Assembly (NCBI GenBank): GCA_002498455.1
Contig: DAHO01000081.1
Coordinates: 1-10,602, forward strand
Source: Euryarchaeota archaeon UBA602
Lineage (GTDB): Archaea > Thermoplasmatota > Poseidoniia > Poseidoniales > Thalassarchaeaceae
Reading direction: 5' to 3'
DNA: 10,602 nucleotides
Position 1 is the stretch's first letter. Each line of letters starts with the position of its first letter. The translations under genes were made by a program, and so were the position numbers. Shown here piece after piece: positions 7,137 to 10,602 of this stretch. Under the pieces are notes generated by a model that worked only from the letters and a program-made list of their open reading frames with translations, made no database searches and was not told the origin of the DNA.

Positions 7137-7647
7137 CTTTCCGACCCCCTTCAGGCAAGATTGAACGGAGTTTATTGACAAGGCCGTCGACCACATCTTT
7201 GGCTTGATCAAGCCCCTGCTCGACTACTTGGAACATGTTCTTCTCCACATGCTCTTCCAGTTCATCGTGGATGGCCTTTATGACGTAATCATTCTCAACA
7301 ACAGTAATTCCAAACATCAATCGCAAATATGCAACGACGAAGTATTCATCTTCACTGATACTTGCATTGAGGTAAGCGGTTTGAAACATCCCAGAATAAA
7401 TACGTAGCATCTCATCTTTATCGAGAACACGCCCCCCTTCCAATACCTCGCCTGCAACAATGGCCTCATAGACGCGCTTGGGGGTGTCCTCATCCAATCC
7501 CAACAGACTTGCGAGTTTGATGACCAACCGCTTCTCTTCTCTTGTAATCTCACCATCGCGTAATACAATGGTCACGACCCCTTGGAAGGCGCTGATGTCA
7601 GTGACAACGTCGTCAGGCACGAACGGGGAGGCACACTTCCTCCTCAT
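7123..7647 (-). CDS. TerB-like domain protein
   Basis: A 174-residue cytosolic protein from the ATG at 7647 (preferred over a TTG at 7674). It has two similar helical halves, each with an acidic loop leading into a helix. About residues 19-51 contain FQGVVTIVLRDGEITREEKR and the helix LVIKLASLLGL; about residues 92-120 contain ASISEDEYFVVAYLRLMFGI. This is the layout of TerB/DjlA-type domains, in which acidic loops can bind metal. A C-terminal amphipathic helix (about 136-165, ending in LVNKLRSIL) follows. TerB domains occur in tellurite-resistance clusters and in many unrelated stress or surveillance contexts. No TerC, TerD or TerZ gene is nearby, so tellurite resistance should not be assumed. 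It is the first gene of the four-gene minus-strand operon, and its promoter probably lies in the inverted repeat at 7671-7692. Confidence 0.7.
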   Translation of the reverse strand: MRRKCASPFVPDDVVTDISAFQGVVTIVLRDGEITREEKRLVIKLASLLGLDEDTPKRVYEAIVAGEVLEGGRVLDKDEMLRIYSGMFQTAYLNASISEDEYFVVAYLRLMFGITVVENDYVIKAIHDELEEHVEKNMFQVVEQGLDQAKDVVDGLVNKLRSILPEGGRKGESD

Positions 7648-7670
7648 AGCGGTTCGCCCACCGCCTACAA

Positions 7671-7692
7671 CCAAATTTGAACAGAAATTTGG
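7671..7692. promoter_or_regulatory. Perfect inverted repeat with back-to-back TATA-like arms (divergent promoter/operator)
   Basis: CCAAATTT (7671-7678) and its exact complement AAATTTGG (7685-7692) are separated by six bases. On the minus strand the left A/T core lies about 28 bp upstream of the TerB-like ATG (7647), the usual TATA-to-start distance for a leaderless archaeal mRNA. On the plus strand the right core lies about 25 bp upstream of position 7712, where the series of hairpins before dnaG begins. The simplest reading is two divergent box A elements inside one dyad, which could also be an operator for a dimeric regulator. The repeat is seen directly; the role is inferred. Confidence 0.5.
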
Positions 7693-7698
7693 CCAATG

Positions 7699-7710
7699 CC
7701 TTCATGAAGG
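7699..7710. repeat. Perfect 12-bp palindrome
   Basis: CCTTCATGAAGG reads the same on both strands. It sits between the presumed plus-strand TATA arm (7685-7690) and the presumed start of the dnaG leader (about 7711), so a protein bound there would interfere with transcription initiation. It could be an operator half of the regulatory region or a chance dyad. Confidence 0.4.
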
Positions 7711-7852
7711 AGGTGCCTGTCGGCGCAATTGCAGGTTCGTCCTGTCACGCTCCCAGGGTCTAGGCCCTTTCCCGTGATTACGCGCGATGAAAACCCTCCC
7801 GAAAGGGCCGGTTGAGTGCTAGGAAAGCCTGCGAAAGCAAGGAAGGAAACAC
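7711..7852 (+). ncRNA. Candidate structured 5' leader of dnaG or small RNA
   Basis: There is no convincing frame here, but five successive hairpins can be drawn. They are GTGCC/GGCGC (7713-7726, loop TGTC) and CAGG/CCTG (7732-7744). Next is an interrupted stem with TCACG (7745-7749) paired to CGTGA (7773-7777) enclosing AGGG/CCCT. Then comes AACC (7792-7795) paired to GGTT (7810-7813) enclosing CCC-GAAA-GGG. Last is CCT-GC-GAAA-GC-A-AGG (7828-7842). Two are closed by GAAA (GNRA) tetraloops. The last hairpin takes in the first bases of the purine-rich ribosome-binding stretch AAGGAAGG (7839-7846) six bases before the ATG, so folding could modulate DnaG translation. No known riboswitch, tRNA, 5S, SRP or RNase P signature was recognised. 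GC-rich sequence can form such stems by chance. Confidence 0.35.
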
Positions 7853-9031
7853 ATGAGTGAACAGAAAGCAAAGTACATGATTCACGCGACAATCAAAGCG
7901 GATGGAACCATCCAGCGCAAGGACGTTGTCGGCGCCATCTTCGGACAGACCGAAGGGCTCCTCGGAGAGGAGTTGCAGTTGCGAAAATTGCAGCGCACAG
8001 GACGCATCGGTCACGTGGATGTAGAATTGAACTCCAACAAAGGTAAGGTATCCGGCGAGATTCGTCTCCCCAGCAGCCTCGATCAAGTCTCGACCGCTGT
8101 TGTCGGTGCCGCGTTGGAAACCATCGAACGAATTGGCCCCTGCAAGGCAACCATCAAAATTGCAAGGATCGAAAATATCCACAGTGTCAAGCGTGATACT
8201 GTTATCGACCGAGCCAAAGATCTCTTGCTCGGTATTGTCAATGAAGGATCCAATGATAGCAAGAGCATTCTCGATGAGGTCCGTAGCGTCCTCACATTGG
8301 GAACAGAAACCAACATCGCAGGCATGACTTGCGGACCCAATGCCAAGGACAGTGAAGCCCTGATTATCGTAGAGGGGCGGAACGACGTCCGAAATCTGTT
8401 GAAGTTCGGTATCAAAAACGCCATTGCTACAATGGGTGCCAACGTCAAGGATGAATTGGTTGAGTTGGCCAAGAAGAAGAGCAACGTAACCGCCTTTTGC
8501 GATGGAGATCGAGGCGGTAAGTTGCTGCTAATGGAATTGTCCGGTGCATTGGGCAAGTCGCTGACCCACATTGCCATGGCTCCAGAATCTCGTGAAGTCG
8601 AGCATTTGGAGGGCAAGGTCGTCACAAAGTGTCTGAATCAAAAGGAAACGGCGACAAAGGCCATTGCTAGAATCAAGGCTCAACTTGAGGCTGATGACGA
8701 CGGTGGAAAGTCAAAACCAGCGGCGAGCAACGGTTCTCGAGAAGTCCCAGATAACATTCGCGAATGGTCAGCACACATGGCCGATTTGAAGAAGAATTAC
8801 GGAATTCTCATCCTCAATGATGGCACACCGTCCGAACCGATTGCAGCCAGTAAATTGGAAAAGTTCGCTGAAGAGATCGAAGGGGCAAAGTGCCTAATCG
8901 TGAACTCAAAAATCAACGCTAGAATGGTGGAGATTGCAGAGTTGGGGGCCATCCCTAGTGTACTAGGCAGTGCATCTGGAGCAGGCAAGTCAGATAGCGT
9001 TGAAACATACGCCATGTCAGATCTAGAGTGA
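7853..9031 (+). CDS. dnaG: Archaeal DnaG (TOPRIM primase-like protein, exosome-associated)
   Basis: Archaeal DnaG has primase activity in some species and is a stable subunit of the RNA-degrading exosome, binding its Csl4-containing form through its N-terminus. The 392-residue protein begins with the family's conserved N-terminal block (KYMIHATIKADGTI 7-20, DVVGAIFGQTEGLLGEEL 24-41, GRIGHV, GEIRLPSSLDQV 68-79, ALETIERIGPC 87-97). The central TOPRIM domain has catalytic Glu174 in IIVEGRND (171-178) and Asp217/Asp219 in CDGDRGG (216-222). A low-complexity linker (about 279-298) precedes the C-terminal domain (316-374), in which ...IVNSKINARMVEIAELG resembles the usual DGxxxxRLVxxA segment. The ATG at 7853 is preceded by AAGGAAGG at good spacing. 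It is divergent from the TerB operon, and its 5' leader appears structured. Confidence 0.95.
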   Translation: MSEQKAKYMIHATIKADGTIQRKDVVGAIFGQTEGLLGEELQLRKLQRTGRIGHVDVELNSNKGKVSGEIRLPSSLDQVSTAVVGAALETIERIGPCKATIKIARIENIHSVKRDTVIDRAKDLLLGIVNEGSNDSKSILDEVRSVLTLGTETNIAGMTCGPNAKDSEALIIVEGRNDVRNLLKFGIKNAIATMGANVKDELVELAKKKSNVTAFCDGDRGGKLLLMELSGALGKSLTHIAMAPESREVEHLEGKVVTKCLNQKETATKAIARIKAQLEADDDGGKSKPAASNGSREVPDNIREWSAHMADLKKNYGILILNDGTPSEPIAASKLEKFAEEIEGAKCLIVNSKINARMVEIAELGAIPSVLGSASGAGKSDSVETYAMSDLE

Positions 9032-9034
9032 ACA

Positions 9035-9083
9035 TCACCCTTCAGGGGTGAGAACGATAACCCCTCTACCTTCTAGACGGTAG
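9035..9083 (+). promoter_or_regulatory. Cluster of three short hairpins between dnaG and the membrane-protein gene
   Basis: TCACCC (9035-9040) pairs with GGGTGA (9046-9051). AGGGGT (9044-9049) can instead pair with ACCCCT (9060-9065). CTACC (9066-9070) pairs with GGTAG (9079-9083), ending one base before the ATG at 9085. The first two stems share bases and exclude each other. There is no T-run for a canonical terminator. RNA processing between the two cistrons, attenuation, or translational control of the downstream gene are all possible, as is chance. Confidence 0.35.
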
Positions 9084-9084
9084 T

Positions 9085-10602
9085 ATGCAACCACAAGTGG
9101 TCGGTTCAGCGCCAGCCATGCAACCAGCCCCTATTTCCACACCTTCTCCACCAGTAGTCGGTGGGAAAAAACCCGATTCCACAATGATCATTCATACAAT
9201 TTTGTTAGTGACTGCACTCATTCTTGCATTCGTTGGCATGACTGGCGACGCTTGGAGTGTTGAAGAGACATCAACAACCACGGATATGCTCGGTGTAGAG
9301 GTTACAACGACAGCTGAACAAAAAGTCGGGCTTGGTGATGCATCAGTAACGATTTGCATCAACGGGGAATGTGAAACGGAAGTTGCTGATTTATCAGAGA
9401 CATATGACAACTGTACGGCACAGGCTGCTGATCTTGATCTCAATTCATCCGCAACAGAAGAAATGTGTGGCACTTATGGTGATATGGCCAGTGCTGGTTT
9501 CACTGGCGCACTGTTCATCATTCTCGGTATACTAGCAATCGTCGCCACCCTCGTGGCAACATTCTTCAGTTTTCGAGGCACACCTCTACCATTCTATCAG
9601 TACTATCCATTCGGTGGAGCAGCCCTCATTCTGATTGGAGTCATCGCATGGTATCTGATGATGCCCGATTCACCTGAGGGCTCAGATCCAAGCTTCGGCC
9701 TCAATGGTTGGCTGACGGTTGTCAGTGCACTAATGGTCACAGGTGCAGGTGGTTTCCAGATGGTCCTAGGCGGCGGGACTACAATATCCCCCACATCACC
9801 TCAAGTGAGTATTCGACCACCAGGTCTTGGTGTACGAACGCTTACGGCCGACGCGGATGCAAGAGAATTCGTTCTTCGGGAAACCGCAATGGGCAATCAA
9901 ACATTGTCGATTGTCGAAGATGGAGATTTGTTCCGCATTACTCGCGCGATTCGTGGCGAAAGCGGAACCCACAGCGAAGATTTGTTCATGTCTCGAATGG
10001 ATGCACTATGTGGATTCACACATGCTCGATTTGATTGGTTGGATACCACCCGATATCTGTGGAACCTACTTGCCATCGGCGGCCTTGTATTGACCATTCT
10101 GGCCTTTGAAAACCCATCGTTGATTTTTTACACCAACTGGTTCATTCTGATGTTTGCCACCGGTACCATCTTCTCGATATTGCAATTCGCCGATCCAGAA
10201 CTGATTACCTTTGAGACCAACACCGGAAAGCATCGCTTACTCATCTACCGCGCCGGATCCAATCGTCAGTTGACCAATGCGAGTATGGACATCATCGACT
10301 CCATCATGAGGGATGCCCTGCGAGGCGAACAAATCGACCCCTCACCTCTGAACGCCGTTGCCGATGCCATTGAAGCAGAGATGGCCGAAGCAAGGCATGC
10401 TGCTGAAGAGGCTGCAGCCGCGGCAGAAGCCGCACGAATTGAAGCCGCAGCAATGGCACAAGCACAGGCAGAACACCAAGCACAGTTGGAGGCCCAAGCC
10501 CTTGAGCAAGCACGCGCACAAATCGCATCAGCCTCACCTCCTCCGACCCAAGCTCCGAGCGCACCCCCAGTTGGAGCTGCACCTGCAGCACCACCACCTG
10601 TA
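9085..10602 (+). CDS. Six-helix membrane protein with Cys-containing ectodomain and Ala-rich coiled-coil tail, 3' truncated by window
   Basis: The frame is open from ATG 9085 to the last base (506 codons), so the C-terminus is missing. Layout: a Pro-rich N-terminus (1-30), TM1 (34-55), then an extracytoplasmic loop (about 56-136) with Cys at 91, 96, 110 and 128, which could form two disulfides. TM2 (137-162), TM3 (176-193) and TM4 (205-229) follow. A soluble segment (about 240-320) leads to TM5 (322-341) and TM6 (346-367). A short basic/aromatic stretch (FETNTGKHRLLIYRAGSNR) precedes a long Ala/Glu/Gln-rich helix, probably a coiled coil (about 423-480), and a Pro/Ala-rich tail (484-506). The first four helices with a cysteine-bearing first loop have a claudin-like arrangement, but I see no proof of homology. 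No family is recognised. It lies 53 bp after dnaG and may be co-transcribed. It is a real gene, judged by its long open frame and coherent topology. Confidence 0.85.
   Translation, partial: MQPQVVGSAPAMQPAPISTPSPPVVGGKKPDSTMIIHTILLVTALILAFVGMTGDAWSVEETSTTTDMLGVEVTTTAEQKVGLGDASVTICINGECETEVADLSETYDNCTAQAADLDLNSSATEEMCGTYGDMASAGFTGALFIILGILAIVATLVATFFSFRGTPLPFYQYYPFGGAALILIGVIAWYLMMPDSPEGSDPSFGLNGWLTVVSALMVTGAGGFQMVLGGGTTISPTSPQVSIRPPGLGVRTLTADADAREFVLRETAMGNQTLSIVEDGDLFRITRAIRGESGTHSEDLFMSRMDALCGFTHARFDWLDTTRYLWNLLAIGGLVLTILAFENPSLIFYTNWFILMFATGTIFSILQFADPELITFETNTGKHRLLIYRAGSNRQLTNASMDIIDSIMRDALRGEQIDPSPLNAVADAIEAEMAEARHAAEEAAAAAEAARIEAAAMAQAQAEHQAQLEAQALEQARAQIASASPPPTQAPSAPPVGAAPAAPPPV

Noticed and set aside
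7123..7647. Tellurite resistance system
   Set aside because: Only a TerB-like domain is present. No TerC, TerD, TerZ or associated genes are seen, so naming a resistance system would go beyond the evidence.
7731..7745. tRNA T-arm-like GGTTCG with flanking stem
   Set aside because: The loop is five bases rather than seven, and no acceptor, D or anticodon arms can be placed.
7784..7842. Possible C/D box guide RNA
   Set aside because: GCGATGA (7784-7790) is one mismatch from a C box, but no CTGA D box follows at a suitable distance.
7681..7846. RNase P RNA-like words (ACAGAAA near 7681, AGGAAAG at 7821-7827)
   Set aside because: They occur in the reverse of the required order, the span is far too short, and other conserved regions are missing.
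8083..8625. 180-codon minus-strand open frame inside dnaG
   Set aside because: It lies antisense to the TOPRIM region of a well-conserved gene, and its Ser/Leu/Pro-rich translation is typical of a shadow frame.

Overview
The window most likely comes from a planktonic euryarchaeon of the Marine Group II (Poseidoniales) type. The archaeal markers are a group II chaperonin (thermosome) subunit and an archaeal-type DnaG with a central TOPRIM domain. They sit beside bacterial-type folate-dependent purine enzymes (PurH, PurN), with mid-range base composition, short spacers and frequent GTG/TTG starts. This combination fits MGII but the assignment is an inference. No rRNA, tRNA, insertion sequence, integrase or CRISPR array was recognised.

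Layout: positions 1-797 hold the C-terminal part of a divergent thermosome subunit, followed 54 bp later by purH (852-2519). A 243-bp spacer contains a possible 21-residue basic microprotein (2570-2635). A DEAD-box RNA helicase with a very basic tail (2763-4088) converges on a tandem-ACT protein (4429-4085, minus); their stop codons overlap in one TTAA. A DUF454/YbaN-like membrane protein (4968-4480, minus) lies upstream of the ACT gene and is probably co-transcribed with it. It diverges from purN, which has no ATG, GTG or TTG at the expected start. purN converges with a MobA-like nucleotidyltransferase gene, again with overlapping stops. That gene is the last of a compact four-gene minus-strand operon: TerB-like protein, helical unknown, small helical protein, MobA-like protein.

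The 205-bp divergent region 7648-7852 is the most structured non-coding stretch. It holds a perfect 8+8 inverted repeat whose A/T arms sit where divergent TATA boxes would be expected, a perfect 12-bp palindrome, and five successive predicted hairpins before dnaG. dnaG (7853-9031) is followed by a 53-bp spacer with three short hairpins, two of them mutually exclusive. Last comes a large six-helix membrane protein (9085 to the window end) with a four-cysteine extracytoplasmic loop and a C-terminal Ala/Glu/Gln-rich coiled coil and proline-rich tail.

How the genes work together: PurN and PurH are the two 10-formyl-tetrahydrofolate-dependent enzymes of de novo IMP synthesis. The thermosome, the DEAD-box helicase and DnaG (exosome-associated in archaea) are protein- and RNA-quality-control housekeeping functions. 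Most of the window is chromosomal core. The less explained parts are the TerB operon, the leader upstream of dnaG, the microprotein and the terminal membrane protein.
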